Below, in pieces: positions 1 through 9,325 of a stretch of 64,000 nucleotides of DNA. Position 1 is the stretch's first letter; each line of letters starts with the position of its first letter. The stretch covers positions 62,001 to 126,000 of the forward strand of contig JAGTQX010000014.1 in the NCBI GenBank assembly GCA_018396675.1. The letters run 5' to 3'. The translations under genes were made by a program, and so were the position numbers. The stretch comes from Candidatus Bathyarchaeota archaeon (GTDB taxonomy: Archaea > Thermoproteota > Bathyarchaeia > Bathyarchaeales > Bathycorpusculaceae). Under the pieces are notes generated by a model. That model was not told where the DNA came from. It saw only the letters and a list, made by a program, of their open reading frames with translations, and ran no database searches.

Positions 1-480
1 TGCAGACAACTTGGACTCGGAATATCTCTTGCAGCTGGCTGGTTTACCTTATCATTGATGATGATTCCAATAGTAATTAGAGGAACAGAAGAAGCCGTTA
101 GAATGGTGCCGAATGCCTTCAAAGAAGCAGCTTTAGCGTTAGGAGCATCCAAATGGAGGACGGTGCGCTCCATAACCGCTCCTTCTGCGGCTCCTGGCAT
201 AATTACCAGTATTCTACTTGGCATTGCACGCGTTGCTGGAGAAACAGCGGCAATATTATTCACGTCATGTGTCTTGGTTACTAGAGGTTTACCCAAGTCG
301 CCTTTTGAACCTGTAATGGCTTTGGCATTTAACTTGTTCGTGAAGATTGTTGCTTTAGGTGAATCTCCCGATAAGGTCTTTGGAATAGCCTTCATTCTGT
401 TTCTAATGGTTATTTCGCTGGCAGCTGCTGCAACAGCTTTCAGAATTTACTATAGGAGAAGGCAACCATGGTTAAAGTAG
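1..480 (+). CDS. pstA: Phosphate ABC transporter permease PstA (5'-truncated by window edge)
   Basis: C-terminal 159 residues of an inner-membrane permease for phosphate uptake; the frame is open to base 1, so the start lies outside the window. Visible is the EAA-type loop that contacts the ATPase ([14 protein letters not shown]), followed by hydrophobic segments and the [10 protein letters not shown] stretch typical of PstA. The stop TAG at 478-480 overlaps the pstB start at 468, so the two are translationally coupled. The context pstA-pstB-phoU is the standard high-affinity phosphate operon. PstC and the binding protein PstS would be expected upstream. Confidence 0.93.
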   Translation, partial: CRQLGLGISLAAGWFTLSLMMIPIVIRGTEEAVRMVPNAFKEAALALGASKWRTVRSITAPSAAPGIITSILLGIARVAGETAAILFTSCVLVTRGLPKSPFEPVMALAFNLFVKIVALGESPDKVFGIAFILFLMVISLAAAATAFRIYYRRRQPWLK

Positions 481-1220
481 ACATTAGACAACTTAACGTT
501 TGGTTAAAAGGCAACCATGTTTTAAAGGATATAACGCTTACAACAAAGGAGAACGCTGTAACCGCCATAATGGGGCCATCCGGATGTGGAAAAACCACTT
601 TGTTGAGGGCAATAAACAGGATGAACGAGATTATAGCTGGATGCCGAACTACCGGCGAACTGTACATTAATGGGCGAAACATTTACGACGGAGAAACTAA
701 CGTATACGAGTTGAGAAGAAGCGTTGGCATGGTGTTTCAAAAACCGAACCCGCTTCCGAAGTCAATTTTTGAAAATGTAGCGTTTGGAGTTAAAATTCAC
801 AAGATGGCGAACGGAGAAAGTCTCGCGAGTATCGTTGAAAGAAGCCTTAAAGAAGTGGCGTTGTGGGAAGAAGTTAAAGAGAGATTAAATGACAGCGCGT
901 TCAGTCTTTCAGGCGGACAACAGCAAAGACTATGCATTGCAAGAGCTCTTGCAGTAAATCCTGAAATAATCCTCCTAGACGAGCCTTGCAGCGCTTTAGA
1001 CCCCATTGCAACAGCTAAGATAGAAGCGTTAATGCGGAAACTGGCGGAAAAATATACTGTAATAATAGTTACGCATAACGTGCAACAAGCTGCAAGGGTT
1101 TCTGATTATGTTGCTTTTCTTTATTTAGGAGAACTCGTCGAGTACGGACCAACCAAGCATGTTTTCGAGAACCCGCAAAGCAAGCTAACTGAAAGATATT
1201 TAACGGGAGAGTTTGGATAG
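468..1220 (+). CDS. pstB: Phosphate ABC transporter ATP-binding protein PstB
   Basis: ATPase of the Pst phosphate importer, 250 aa, the usual length for the family. Walker [10 protein letters not shown] lies near residue 37, the ABC signature LSGGQQQR near 147, and Walker [13 protein letters not shown] follows directly, with the switch His in VTHN. The PstB-specific stretch [19 protein letters not shown] is present. The ATG overlaps the end of pstA by 13 bp and phoU follows after 11 bp, so one transcript is likely. It acts on the cytoplasmic face of the membrane with PstA and PstC. Confidence 0.97.
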   Translation: MVKVDIRQLNVWLKGNHVLKDITLTTKENAVTAIMGPSGCGKTTLLRAINRMNEIIAGCRTTGELYINGRNIYDGETNVYELRRSVGMVFQKPNPLPKSIFENVAFGVKIHKMANGESLASIVERSLKEVALWEEVKERLNDSAFSLSGGQQQRLCIARALAVNPEIILLDEPCSALDPIATAKIEALMRKLAEKYTVIIVTHNVQQAARVSDYVAFLYLGELVEYGPTKHVFENPQSKLTERYLTGEFG

Positions 1221-1231
1221 GTGATGAAATA

Positions 1232-1876
1232 ATGAGTAGGATAATAGACTCTGGTCTTGAAGATCTTTCCGGAATGCTTCATAAAATGGGTGAACTAGCC
1301 TACCGCACAGTTTTCGCAGCGCTTACAGAAAGCTTCCAGAACATAAATGTTGATGATGAAGTTAGTGAAATGTCGGATACGCTTGTCTTGATCGCGGATC
1401 AAGTTGAAGATAAGGCGTTTGAACTTATTGCAAGATTCCAGCCAGTAGCCTCAGATCTGAGAACTATCAAATCTTATATGAAAATCGCCTACGACTTTGC
1501 GCGTTTTGGAAGATATGCGCTTGATATCTCATACATTAACAAGCGGCTTGGCGGAATAAGAGACTGTGACGAATGGATAATTTCGTACCTTAAAGAGATG
1601 AGCGACGTCGCCTTAAGCATGGTGAAGCTCAGCGTCGATTCTCTAAGAAGCCACGATTCGCAGCTTGCGGAGAAAATATCCGAAAAGGAAAAGGAGATAG
1701 ACAAAATGTATTTTGATTTTCTCTATAAACTAATCGAAAAGGCAGACGCTACGACAAAATGCACAATCTCAAGCGTTTTGATAGTTAGATACCTTGAAAG
1801 AATAGCTGACCATGCAACCTACATATGCGAAGCAATAATCTACATCGCGACAGGACAAAAAGTAATCCTCAGATAG
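1232..1876 (+). CDS. phoU: PhoU-type phosphate uptake regulator
   Basis: 214-aa all-helical protein made of two PhoU repeats. The family pattern of a three-helix bundle with acidic D/E clusters (EDKAFELIARFQPVASDLRTI in the first repeat and LERIADHATYICEAIIYI in the second) is clear; these acidic patches bind metal clusters in known PhoU proteins. The start ATG is preceded by GGTGAT at 1220-1225. It closes the pst operon and, by analogy, restrains Pst activity or signalling when phosphate is plentiful. No two-component kinase or regulator is seen beside it. Confidence 0.93.
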   Translation: MSRIIDSGLEDLSGMLHKMGELAYRTVFAALTESFQNINVDDEVSEMSDTLVLIADQVEDKAFELIARFQPVASDLRTIKSYMKIAYDFARFGRYALDISYINKRLGGIRDCDEWIISYLKEMSDVALSMVKLSVDSLRSHDSQLAEKISEKEKEIDKMYFDFLYKLIEKADATTKCTISSVLIVRYLERIADHATYICEAIIYIATGQKVILR

Positions 1877-1996
1877 TTCTAGAATTGTTTTAATTGAGTT
1901 CAGTTTGGCTAAACTTGGCGAATATTCTTTCCGTGTGGAAATGTTGATAAACGTGTTTTCTTTTTATGCCGTGATTGTTGTTGGGGTGATCCAAGC

Positions 1997-3127
1997 GTGG
2001 CTAGACTGTTTGAGAAGACCGTTCCAGCGCCGCCTAATGAGTATGTGCGTGTTGAATGTGAATCTTTGAAGAGTTTTGTTTCCGCTGTTTTGTCAGCTTT
2101 TAAAGTGTCTGAAGAACATTCGCGGATAGTTGCTGATGTGCTTGTGACGGCTGACCTTATGGGTATTGAAAGCCACGGAGTTCAAAGGCTTAAGCGTTAC
2201 ACTATGGGCATTCAGGTTGGCTCTGTCAATCCACATGCTTGTTTGAAGGTTGTGAAAAAGTCTGCTTCAACAGCTTTGGTTGATGGCGGTTCTGGACTCG
2301 GTCAAGTAACAGCCTATAACGCTATGGAGATTGCTATTAGAAAAGCCGAAGAAGTGGGCGTTTCTGTGGTAGGCGTTAGAAACAGTCACCATTTTGGCAT
2401 CGCTGGTTATTATGCGCTTCAAGCCGTTAAACACGGCATGATAGGCATGGTTATGACCAACTCCGAAGCTTTAGTGGCTTACACACATACCGTGGGCAGA
2501 AGCGTCGGCACAAACCCAATAGCCGTCAGTTTTCCAACAAAAAATCCGCCACCAGTGCTTTTCGACGCCGCCACAAGCGTTATTCCAATAGGCAAAGTGG
2601 AAGTTTACGCTAAAGAAAACAAGAAAATCCCGTTAGGCTGGGCCATATCGCCTGAAGGCAAGCTTTTAGACGACCCGAAAGAGGTTCTAACGCGAAAAGG
2701 CGCGATTTTGCCTCTCGGCGGGTTCGGCGAAGATTTCGGAGGACACAAAGGCGCTGGCTTAGCGCTTGTTGTAGACTTGTTATGCGGTGTCTTAACAGGA
2801 GCTAATTATGGCAAGAACGTGAAGCACACGACTGACAAGGAACGTGCTAACGTTGGACACTTCATGCTAGCCATAGACATAGCCAAGTTAACGCCGATGG
2901 AGGATTTCCTTGAAAGAATTGAGGAGTATAAAGGCTATGTGAAGGGATTAACAAAAGCCTCTGAAGAAGCTGAAGTGTGGATACCTGGCGAAAAGGCGTG
3001 GCTAACAATGGAAACCAGAAAGAGAATAGGAATACCCATCCACAAGAACATTTTAAAGGAGCTGAAAGAGGAAAGCGAAAAGGCAGGCGTAGAATTCAAC
3101 ATTAAAGTGCTCAAAGAAACAGCCTAA
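1997..3127 (+). CDS. Ldh2/MdhB-family malate/L-lactate dehydrogenase
   Basis: 376-aa NAD(P)-dependent oxidoreductase of the Ldh2 family (malate, L-lactate, ureidoglycolate or sulfolactate dehydrogenases), which does not have a classical Rossmann fold. Family marks are TADLMGIESHGVQRL near the N-terminus, the substrate/NAD region RNSHHFGIAGYYA, TNPIAVSFPT, and GGHKGAGLALVVDLL near the C-terminal end. The start is GTG at 1997 with GGGGTGAT at 1983-1990 upstream. It is slightly longer than the common 330-360 aa because of a charged C-terminal tail. The physiological substrate cannot be assigned from sequence; malate or a 2-hydroxyacid is likely. It stands alone, convergent with rtcB. Confidence 0.85.
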   Translation: MARLFEKTVPAPPNEYVRVECESLKSFVSAVLSAFKVSEEHSRIVADVLVTADLMGIESHGVQRLKRYTMGIQVGSVNPHACLKVVKKSASTALVDGGSGLGQVTAYNAMEIAIRKAEEVGVSVVGVRNSHHFGIAGYYALQAVKHGMIGMVMTNSEALVAYTHTVGRSVGTNPIAVSFPTKNPPPVLFDAATSVIPIGKVEVYAKENKKIPLGWAISPEGKLLDDPKEVLTRKGAILPLGGFGEDFGGHKGAGLALVVDLLCGVLTGANYGKNVKHTTDKERANVGHFMLAIDIAKLTPMEDFLERIEEYKGYVKGLTKASEEAEVWIPGEKAWLTMETRKRIGIPIHKNILKELKEESEKAGVEFNIKVLKETA

Positions 3128-3142
3128 ACCCCCTTTCTAAAA

Positions 3143-3187
3143 GTTCAAATGTCGGTGTCTTTTTGAACGTAAACATCACCGACATTT
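3143..3187. repeat. Two overlapping inverted repeats after the Ldh2-type gene
   Basis: A perfect 11-bp inverted repeat (arms 3147-3157 and 3177-3187, AAATGTCGGTG and its complement) with a 19-nt loop lies just after the stop at 3127. A second perfect repeat (GTTCAAA at 3143-3149 and TTTGAAC at 3162-3168) shares bases 3147-3149 with the first, so the two stems exclude each other. It could be a 3' end or processing signal between the converging genes. No function is proven. Confidence 0.5.
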
Positions 3188-3313
3188 AAAACTTTTTACT
3201 GCTAAGCCTCAGAATAAAGTCAATAATTGCTTGTAGTGAGGTTCAGATAATTTGGAATCAAGATTATTATGTACATTAGTAAACGCTTGCAAAACTAAAG
3301 TGTTAACATAGAA

Positions 3314-4795
3314 TCAGCCCTTGACGACGGCTAGCGGCACGAGTCTTGCAACTTTTGTGGCTATTCCAACTTTGTGGCTTACTTCGGCTACTATGTCCAC
3401 GTTTTTGTAGGCTGGGTCTGCTTCTTCGGCTAGTACGATGGCGCTTGCTGATCTAACGGTGATGCCGCGCTGTTCTAGGCTGCGTCTGACGTCTCCTCCG
3501 AAAAATCTTCGTTTTGCAGCTGCTCGGCTTAGCATTCTGCCTGCACCGTGGGCTGTTGAGCCGAAGCTTAACTCCATGGCTTTTTCTGTGCCGACTAGAA
3601 CCCATGAGCCTGTTCCCATGCTTCCGGGAATTATTACTGGTTGTCCAAAGCTTCTGTAGTCTGCTGGAATTTCGGGGTGTTCTGGCGGAAATGCTCTTGT
3701 TGCGCCTTTTCGGTGGACCCAAACTTTTCTTTTTTCGCCGTTAACCTTGTGATTTTCGATTTTTGCAATGTTGTGTGCCACATCGTAGGTGAGTTTTAAC
3801 CCGAATTTTTCAGGGTCTTCTCTGAATGTTTGTTGGAAGCTTTGTCTAACCCAATGCATTATTGCTTGGCGGTTTGCGAAGGCGTAGTTGACTGCGCAAG
3901 CCATGGCTTCGTAATAGTCCTCAGCTTCGTTGCTTGTTCCAGGAGCGCATGCAAGTTCTCTGTCAGGCAAAGTGATTTTGTATTTGTTGACGGCTCTTTC
4001 CATGACGCGGAGATAATCGGAGCAGATTTGATGTCCGAAACCTCTGGAGCCGCAGTGAATCATAACCGTAACTTGTCCTTCATGTTCTATACCGAAGGCT
4101 TTCGCCGTTCGCTCATCGTATATTTTGTCAATTTTTTGGATTTCCAAAAAATGGTTCCCAGAGCCAAGCGTGCCAATCTGTGTTAAGCCGCGGTTTTTAG
4201 CGTTTGCTGAAACTTTGTCTGGATTCGCATTTTGCATGCATCCGCGTTCTTCGCAGTGTTCAACGTCTTCCGACCAGCCTAAACCGTGGTCAATTACCCA
4301 TTGAACACCTTCCACGGCGAGTCTGTCAAGGTCGTGTATTGACACTTTAAAGTCTTTGCGGCGGCTTCCAAGCCCGCATGGCACATTCTCAAAAATTGTG
4401 TTGGTTAACTGTGTCAGTTTGGGCTTTATGTCTTGTTCTGAAAGGTTTGTGGTTAACAGACGGACTCCACAGTTTATGTCGTAGCCGACTCCGCCCGGGC
4501 TGATTACGCCTTCTTCATAGTCTGTCGCAGCCACACCGCCTATTGGGAAGCCGTAGCCTTCGTGACCGTCAGGCAAAGTTATGGAATACTTGTAAATGCC
4601 CGGTAGATGAGCAACGTTTACGCATTGTTCAAGCGTCCTATCCGTCTGCATTTTTTCAAGTAAGCCTTTGTCGGCGAAAATCATTCCTGGAACACGCATG
4701 CCCGCTTTATACTTTGGAATGCGCCAAACGTAATCGCTAATCCTCTCCAGCGGGACTTTTTCGGAAGGCGGTCTTCCTTCTCCTTCTTCGCCCAT
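3314..4795 (-). CDS. rtcB: tRNA-splicing ligase RtcB
   Basis: GTP- and Mn-dependent RNA ligase joining 2',3'-cyclic phosphate to 5'-OH ends in tRNA exon ligation and RNA repair. About 493 aa, the normal length and intein-free. Metal and guanylylation motifs are present: DINCGVRLL with the metal-binding Cys, GSGNHFLEIQ, HCGSRGFGHQ, GSMGTGSWVLVGT, and AHGAGRMLSR containing the His that carries GMP. I take the ATG at 4795 because AGGTGA lies 8 nt upstream on the minus strand and a TATA-like box sits at 4831-4840. A longer reading back to 4852 would begin upstream of that promoter. Archease, its activating partner, lies at 6.6-7.1 kb. Confidence 0.96.
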   Translation of the reverse strand: MGEEGEGRPPSEKVPLERISDYVWRIPKYKAGMRVPGMIFADKGLLEKMQTDRTLEQCVNVAHLPGIYKYSITLPDGHEGYGFPIGGVAATDYEEGVISPGGVGYDINCGVRLLTTNLSEQDIKPKLTQLTNTIFENVPCGLGSRRKDFKVSIHDLDRLAVEGVQWVIDHGLGWSEDVEHCEERGCMQNANPDKVSANAKNRGLTQIGTLGSGNHFLEIQKIDKIYDERTAKAFGIEHEGQVTVMIHCGSRGFGHQICSDYLRVMERAVNKYKITLPDRELACAPGTSNEAEDYYEAMACAVNYAFANRQAIMHWVRQSFQQTFREDPEKFGLKLTYDVAHNIAKIENHKVNGEKRKVWVHRKGATRAFPPEHPEIPADYRSFGQPVIIPGSMGTGSWVLVGTEKAMELSFGSTAHGAGRMLSRAAAKRRFFGGDVRRSLEQRGITVRSASAIVLAEEADPAYKNVDIVAEVSHKVGIATKVARLVPLAVVKG

Positions 4796-4830
4796 AAGTG
4801 TTTCACCTAAGCTTTTCTCAATTATAATGT

Positions 4831-4840
4831 TTAATATAAA
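4831..4840 (-). promoter_or_regulatory. TATA-like box upstream of rtcB
   Basis: On the minus strand the sequence reads TTTATATTAA about 36-45 nt before the rtcB ATG at 4795. That fits an archaeal TATA box with a transcription start near 4810 and a short leader holding the SD. Prediction from position and composition only. Confidence 0.45.
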
Positions 4841-4890
4841 GTGTTTTAGCATATAAGCAATAACAGTAGATTAGGTTAAAATGTCAGCTG

Positions 4891-5802
4891 TTAACTGGTT
4901 AAGTTTTTCACGTATTCGACTACGCCTTGCACGCTTTCTTTAAGCGTTGTTTCGCTTAAGACCTTGTGTTTTTTAAGGTAATCCTCAGCCTTTTTAACAG
5001 CCTTGTCGCCTTCAACTATTTTTTGACCTATTGCCTCTATGGTGTCACCGTTTTCTATGGCTTTTTTTGCAATGGAAGCCCAAAGTTTAAGTTGTTCAGC
5101 GTAGAACCGCAGTTTTTCTAAGGCGTCTGATGCTTTGCCAAAGTGCGTGTAATAGAGAGTTTTGGGTCTTAGGTTTGCCAGTTTATCCAAGGAAGCAAGT
5201 GCAATGTCCAAGCGGAAGGGTGGAGGCGTCGTTGGAACGATCACGCCTATTTCGCTTAAGTATATTCCAGCGGCGTCACCTGTGAAAACGCCATTGCTGA
5301 AAGGCGCATAATAGCTCAAATGGTGGGAGGCATGCCCAAGTGTTTCCACAACCCTAATTGAAACGCCATCTCCAACATCTACGGTCATGCCATCCGAAGC
5401 GGCGATAAGCCTTTCAGCGGGAACAGGTTCTGGCTCACCGTAAATCTCGGCTATTTCTCCAAGAACTAGTTGCGATTGTTGCCAAAGTTTTTCAGGATTT
5501 ACAAGATGAGGCGCGCCTCTTTGATGAACAATCACTTTGGCTTTGGGTAAATGCTTTACGAGTTTTCCAACGCCACCACCATGGTCCAAGTGAATATGAG
5601 AAACAGCAACATAAGCGACGTCCTCGGGCTTTACGTTTAATTCTTCTAAACCGTCAAGTAGGTTCGGAATCGATGACGTTGGACCCGTTTCAACAAGAGC
5701 TACTTTTTCGCCGATTAAAACATAACTGGCGATGAAGTTCCGCACTTCGCCTGCTTCGACATCAATCATGTAGATGTGCTCGTCGATTTTCGTTACGTTC
5801 AT
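4891..5802 (-). CDS. Metallo-beta-lactamase-fold hydrolase
   Basis: About 303-aa metallohydrolase of the glyoxalase II-like MBL superfamily. The metal site motif HIHLDHGGG (HxHxDH) is complete, with the further ligands in LGHASHHLSYY and the Asp in GVFTGDAAG, and a late His in YYTHFG. An alpha-helical C-terminal extension (residues ~230-300) is often seen in archaeal and bacterial thioesterase-like members. The start is either ATG 5802 or an in-frame GTG 4 codons upstream at 5814; neither has a strong SD. The substrate is unknown; a thioester or lactone is plausible by family. It is divergent from adk. Confidence 0.82.
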   Translation of the reverse strand: MNVTKIDEHIYMIDVEAGEVRNFIASYVLIGEKVALVETGPTSSIPNLLDGLEELNVKPEDVAYVAVSHIHLDHGGGVGKLVKHLPKAKVIVHQRGAPHLVNPEKLWQQSQLVLGEIAEIYGEPEPVPAERLIAASDGMTVDVGDGVSIRVVETLGHASHHLSYYAPFSNGVFTGDAAGIYLSEIGVIVPTTPPPFRLDIALASLDKLANLRPKTLYYTHFGKASDALEKLRFYAEQLKLWASIAKKAIENGDTIEAIGQKIVEGDKAVKKAEDYLKKHKVLSETTLKESVQGVVEYVKNLTS

Positions 5803-5950
5803 GTTTATGCACACGTTTTTGGACAGTTCACTTGCTTTTTTAACGTTTAAACATTTTGCATGAACAAGCGATAAATTGTAATCGTTACAGTAAGGCTTAA
5901 TTATTGATAGTTAAAAATCTTCTACGCGCATCTTGAAAGGAGACAAGAAA

Positions 5951-6607
5951 ATGGTTAACTTGGTGATTTTCGGCGCGCCTGGCTCTGGAAAGGGAACGTA
6001 TGCTTCGCGGCTTAAGGAGAAACTTGGTGTGGAAGTCATCGCTACGGGAGATATTTTCAGAGAAATAGTTAAGGAAGACACTCCGCTTGGCAGAAAAGTT
6101 AAGGAGTACATGGAGAAAGGCCTTCTCGTTCCTGACACTATTACATTGGAAGTTTTGAAGCAGAGTTTCGCTAAAATCCCGAAGGGGAAAGGCTTCATTT
6201 TGGATGGTTACCCAAGAACAATGGAGCAAGCGAAAGCGCTGGATGAAATAACTCGAATAGATGCGGTAATTCATTTAATAGTGCCTGACTGGATAATTAT
6301 TGAACGTTTGTCTTCACGGCGAATATGCAAAAACTGCGGTGCAATTTATAATCTGCTGTATTTAAAGCCTAAAAACGACATGATTTGTGACAAATGCAGT
6401 GGAAAATTATATCAACGTTCAGACGACACGCCGGAGGTTATCAAAAAACGCATAGAAGTTTACGAGAAACAGTCGCAGCCACTTCTACAATATTATAAAG
6501 AGAGAAAGGTGCCCTTCGTTGAAGTTAAATGCGAAAAATTGGATGTGCCGCCGGAAGTGATGGTTGAAGAAATATTTGATGGTTTGAAGAAGCTGAAGCT
6601 TGCCTAA
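5951..6607 (+). CDS. adk: Adenylate kinase (zinc-LID type)
   Basis: Interconverts AMP + ATP with 2 ADP. 218 aa, starting at ATG 5951, with AAGGAG at 5937-5942 eight nt upstream; an earlier in-frame TTG at 5933 lies ahead of this SD and is unlikely. P-loop GAPGSGKGTYA, AMP-site segment GDIFREIVKEDTPLG, and DGYPRTMEQA are typical. The LID carries four Cys (CKNC and CDKC), so it should bind zinc, as in many Gram-positive and some archaeal enzymes. This is the bacterial-type Adk, not the distinct AdkA of Sulfolobus and methanogens. Confidence 0.95.
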   Translation: MVNLVIFGAPGSGKGTYASRLKEKLGVEVIATGDIFREIVKEDTPLGRKVKEYMEKGLLVPDTITLEVLKQSFAKIPKGKGFILDGYPRTMEQAKALDEITRIDAVIHLIVPDWIIIERLSSRRICKNCGAIYNLLYLKPKNDMICDKCSGKLYQRSDDTPEVIKKRIEVYEKQSQPLLQYYKERKVPFVEVKCEKLDVPPEVMVEEIFDGLKKLKLA

Positions 6608-6626
6608 AGCGTGTTTTGGGCATTTT

Positions 6627-7064
6627 TTAAATGTCGAGGATAAATTTGACAGTGGTTTCATCTGGTTTCTTAATTATTTCCATTTGATGATAGGTTACGG
6701 CTTTAACGCCGACTTTTTGAGGATGTTTTTTAGGGTTGAATTTTTCGCCACAAATTTTGGCTTTAAGCGTGAAGCCTTCCGCGGTTCGTGTCAGTTCAGA
6801 AATTTCAAATCGTGAGTAGAGCATTTCGTTTATTTCGGATTTGACGAGAAGTGCTTCAAGCCAACTGTAAAGCAAAGCGTACTCGTCTTCGGCTTTAACT
6901 TCGACGTAATCCTCGATTTGCGGATTAACCTTCGCCGTTTCTGTCATGACTTCAAACATGGCGACTGCAGCGTTTTCGAAAGCTTCAGCTAAATTTTTTC
7001 CGTAAGCAGCGATGTAAATGTCTGCCGTGTGTTCGAGAAAACGGAAGCCCGTTTTCGCTGACAT
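6627..7064 (-). CDS. Archease
   Basis: 145-aa activator of RtcB, promoting guanylylation turnover of the ligase. Recognised from the N-terminal FRFLEHTADIYIAAYG (conserved Asp in HTAD), AFENAAVAMFEVMT, the central WLEALL stretch, and the C-terminal AVTYHQMEI followed by FILDI. The start ATG follows TAAGGTT on the minus strand. It is convergent with adk and not adjacent to rtcB, although within 2 kb of it. Confidence 0.93.
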   Translation of the reverse strand: MSAKTGFRFLEHTADIYIAAYGKNLAEAFENAAVAMFEVMTETAKVNPQIEDYVEVKAEDEYALLYSWLEALLVKSEINEMLYSRFEISELTRTAEGFTLKAKICGEKFNPKKHPQKVGVKAVTYHQMEIIKKPDETTVKFILDI

Positions 7065-7161
7065 AACCTTAACCGAATAATTAATAGACGCTTAAAGTTT
7101 AAAGGTTAAGTTTTTGGTAAACAAAAGGGAATGAAAAACGCCAGTTTTAAACTAGACGCTT

Positions 7162-8205
7162 TTAGAAGTGTTTCGGAATTTTTTGGATAGCTGCAACTGT
7201 CAATTTCACACTGTTTTCCATGTCTTTAATGCTTAACATTGATGTTGGACTGTGAATGTATCGTGTTGGTATCGATATTACACCGCTTGGTACGCCCTCT
7301 CTAGTCAAGGATATGCGCGCAGCGTCTGTTGAGCCTGCCAACCCTGTTTCAAGCTGGTACGGAATCTTGTTTTCTTCAGCCGCATCGACCAGCAGTCGCA
7401 AGACCTTTGGATGCGTTATAAGCCCATAGTCGGCGATTGTTATTGAGGGCCCTTTCCGCATTTTCACTGGTGCTTCTGACTCTTTAACGCCTGGAACGTC
7501 GCCTGCCACTGTCACATCGAGGGCTATGCCAACGTCTGGGTAAATGCCGAAGGCTGCTGTTGTTGCGCCTCGTAAGCCTACTTCTTCTTGAACTGTGCCA
7601 ACGGCGTAGACGGTGCATTCTGTTTCTTTTAGTTTTTTCATTGCTTCCACCATGACTGCGCATCCTGCACGGTCGTCGAAGGCTTTTCCGATGACTGTGT
7701 CGTTTCCGATTTTTGCAAATTTTATGTCGAAGCTCACGGGGTCGCCTATTTTCACACCCATCTTTTTTGCTTCTTCTTGGCTTTCTGCTCCAACGTCAAT
7801 GAAAAGTTCGTCGAAAGTTAACACTTTTTTGCGTTCTTCTTCTTTCTGTATGTGTGGTGGCCTAGAGCCTATTATTCCATGTAATGGACCTTTATCTGTG
7901 TGCACGAGGACTTTTTGGGCTAATAGTATGCGGTCGTCTATTCCGCCGATTTTAGTGAACTGTATGAAACCGTCTTTGGAAATTGTTTTTATAAATAAGC
8001 CGATTTCATCCATGTGCGCCGCAAGCATAACTTTCGGCGCGTTCTTCTTGCCTTTTTTGACGCCTATAACGTTTCCAAGTTTGTCTTCTTTGACTTCGTC
8101 TACGCAAGGCTTAAGCATTGTCTTCATTACGTTTCTGACTTCTTCTTCTCTTCCAGCCACTCCACAAGCGTTTGAAAGCTTCTCTAATGTTTCGGCAAGT
8201 GTCAA
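7162..8205 (-). CDS. M42-family metalloaminopeptidase (tetrahedral TET type)
   Basis: 347-aa dinuclear-metal aminopeptidase that trims peptides downstream of the proteasome. Metal ligands and catalytic residues are readable: AAHMDEIG (His), FDDRAGCAVM (Asp), the Glu pair in VQEEVGLRGA, ALDVT (Asp) and RYIHSPTSM (His). The start is TTG at 8205, supported by the strong SD AAGGAGGAG a few nt upstream on the minus strand. Family members form 12-mer tetrahedral shells. Substrate preference (Lys, Glu or Leu type) cannot be told by eye. Confidence 0.93.
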   Translation of the reverse strand: MTLAETLEKLSNACGVAGREEEVRNVMKTMLKPCVDEVKEDKLGNVIGVKKGKKNAPKVMLAAHMDEIGLFIKTISKDGFIQFTKIGGIDDRILLAQKVLVHTDKGPLHGIIGSRPPHIQKEEERKKVLTFDELFIDVGAESQEEAKKMGVKIGDPVSFDIKFAKIGNDTVIGKAFDDRAGCAVMVEAMKKLKETECTVYAVGTVQEEVGLRGATTAAFGIYPDVGIALDVTVAGDVPGVKESEAPVKMRKGPSITIADYGLITHPKVLRLLVDAAEENKIPYQLETGLAGSTDAARISLTREGVPSGVISIPTRYIHSPTSMLSIKDMENSVKLTVAAIQKIPKHF

Positions 8206-8373
8206 ATTGTCTCCTCCTTAAAGTGCGTGAAACTCTACGCATTTACATATTAAACGGTTGTGGTGACAAACGGCTATTTACAGAATCAACTGCTTAAATT
8301 TATTTGAGTGCGCAACCTACTTGTTAAAAGTCTTCAAGCAAAGTGTCGCCCAAATGAAGTTGGTGATTAATAG

Positions 8374-9063
8374 TTGAGAAAAACACAGAAATTCGCCTTA
8401 ACCACGGTTTTCGCCGCTTTACACGCTGTTTTGTTTCTGCCAGAGGGGCCGTGGCGAAGTTTCGTCATATACTTGATGCCTATTGAGGGAATCATTCTTG
8501 GTCCTTCAATAGGATTCGCTTCAGCCTTGATTGGCAGCTCAATTGCAAGATTGATTAAGCCGAGCATTTGGTGGTTGTTTGGAATAATAGCCGAACCAAT
8601 AGGAGTAGCAACAGCTGGACTTTTAGCTAAAGGCAAGTGGAAAGAAGTACAGCTTGTTTACGGCGTTATGTTAAGCGCATACTTTCTCCACCCATATGGG
8701 AGAATGCTTCCATTATGGACTGTTTTGGATTTGTTGGTAGCTATTGTAATAGTTTACCCAGTTTCAAAAATCGGCAGATGGATTTGGACGGAACGCCTCC
8801 AGAAAATCACTATAGCTTTGCTTCTGATAGCCTTTGTCAGTACAATCGCCGATTCCGTGACGCGTGTTTTTCTGCTTGTCCCATGCGGATACTACCAAAT
8901 TTTAGGCTTCTCATATGATGAGCTGGCTTATTGCTGGTTTATTCCCGGGGCGGTTGGCTCTTATGTTGAGGATTGTCTTGTGAGCGTTGTCACGTTCGTT
9001 GCTGGGGTTCCACTGCTTTTAAGTTTAAAGAAAGCGTTAGGGCTTAATCAACCATTGTCATAA
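8374..9063 (+). CDS. Multi-pass membrane protein, ECF transporter S-component-like
   Basis: 229-aa hydrophobic protein with about six predicted membrane segments and a short basic N-terminus (MRKTQKFALTTVFAALHAVLF), a pattern frequent in substrate-binding S-components of energy-coupling-factor transporters. The segment GIILGPSIGFASALIGSSIARL also fits that fold. The start is TTG 8374, with GGTGAT about 6 nt upstream. No EcfA/EcfT genes are adjacent, as is usual for group II systems. The ligand is unknown, and an unrelated membrane family remains possible. Confidence 0.5.
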   Translation: MRKTQKFALTTVFAALHAVLFLPEGPWRSFVIYLMPIEGIILGPSIGFASALIGSSIARLIKPSIWWLFGIIAEPIGVATAGLLAKGKWKEVQLVYGVMLSAYFLHPYGRMLPLWTVLDLLVAIVIVYPVSKIGRWIWTERLQKITIALLLIAFVSTIADSVTRVFLLVPCGYYQILGFSYDELAYCWFIPGAVGSYVEDCLVSVVTFVAGVPLLLSLKKALGLNQPLS

Positions 9064-9097
9064 AGAAGTAGAAAAACGTGTGAAAAGAAATAGCGCT

Positions 9098-9325
9098 CTA
9101 CTGTGAAGTTGACGATGATTGCGGCGGCGGCTGTTGCCTCTTAAGCTCCAAGTAGTCTGTCAACAGAAGGACACCCTCGATTATCAGGAATATGCCCACT
9201 ATTATTCCTAGAAGCGCTGGCACGGCAATTACAATTATGCCGAAGATTATACAAAGAATGGCGAGCACTGGTTTGGAAACGGTTACACCTATTTTCTTTA
9301 GACCTTTCTCAACAACTTCTGTCAT
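9098..9325 (-). CDS. Small membrane protein with two hydrophobic helices
   Basis: 75-aa protein: a short amphipathic N-terminus (MTEVVEKGLKKIG), two closely spaced hydrophobic segments joined by a Pro-Ala turn (IIVIAVPALLGIIVGIFLIIEG), and a polar tail rich in Pro, Gln and Ser. ATG 9325 is preferred because GGGGGAT lies 9 nt upstream on the minus strand; a TTG at 9334 directly abuts that SD. No known domain is recognised. It converges on the ECF-like gene. Confidence 0.6.
   Translation of the reverse strand: MTEVVEKGLKKIGVTVSKPVLAILCIIFGIIVIAVPALLGIIVGIFLIIEGVLLLTDYLELKRQQPPPQSSSTSQ

Noticed and set aside
4796-4852. N-terminal extension of rtcB
   Set aside because: Would start upstream of the TATA-like box; the internal ATG has a proper SD.
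7613-8221. 202-codon open frame opposite the M42 peptidase gene
   Set aside because: Lies fully antisense to a gene with intact catalytic motifs and has a low-complexity Ser/Phe-rich translation.
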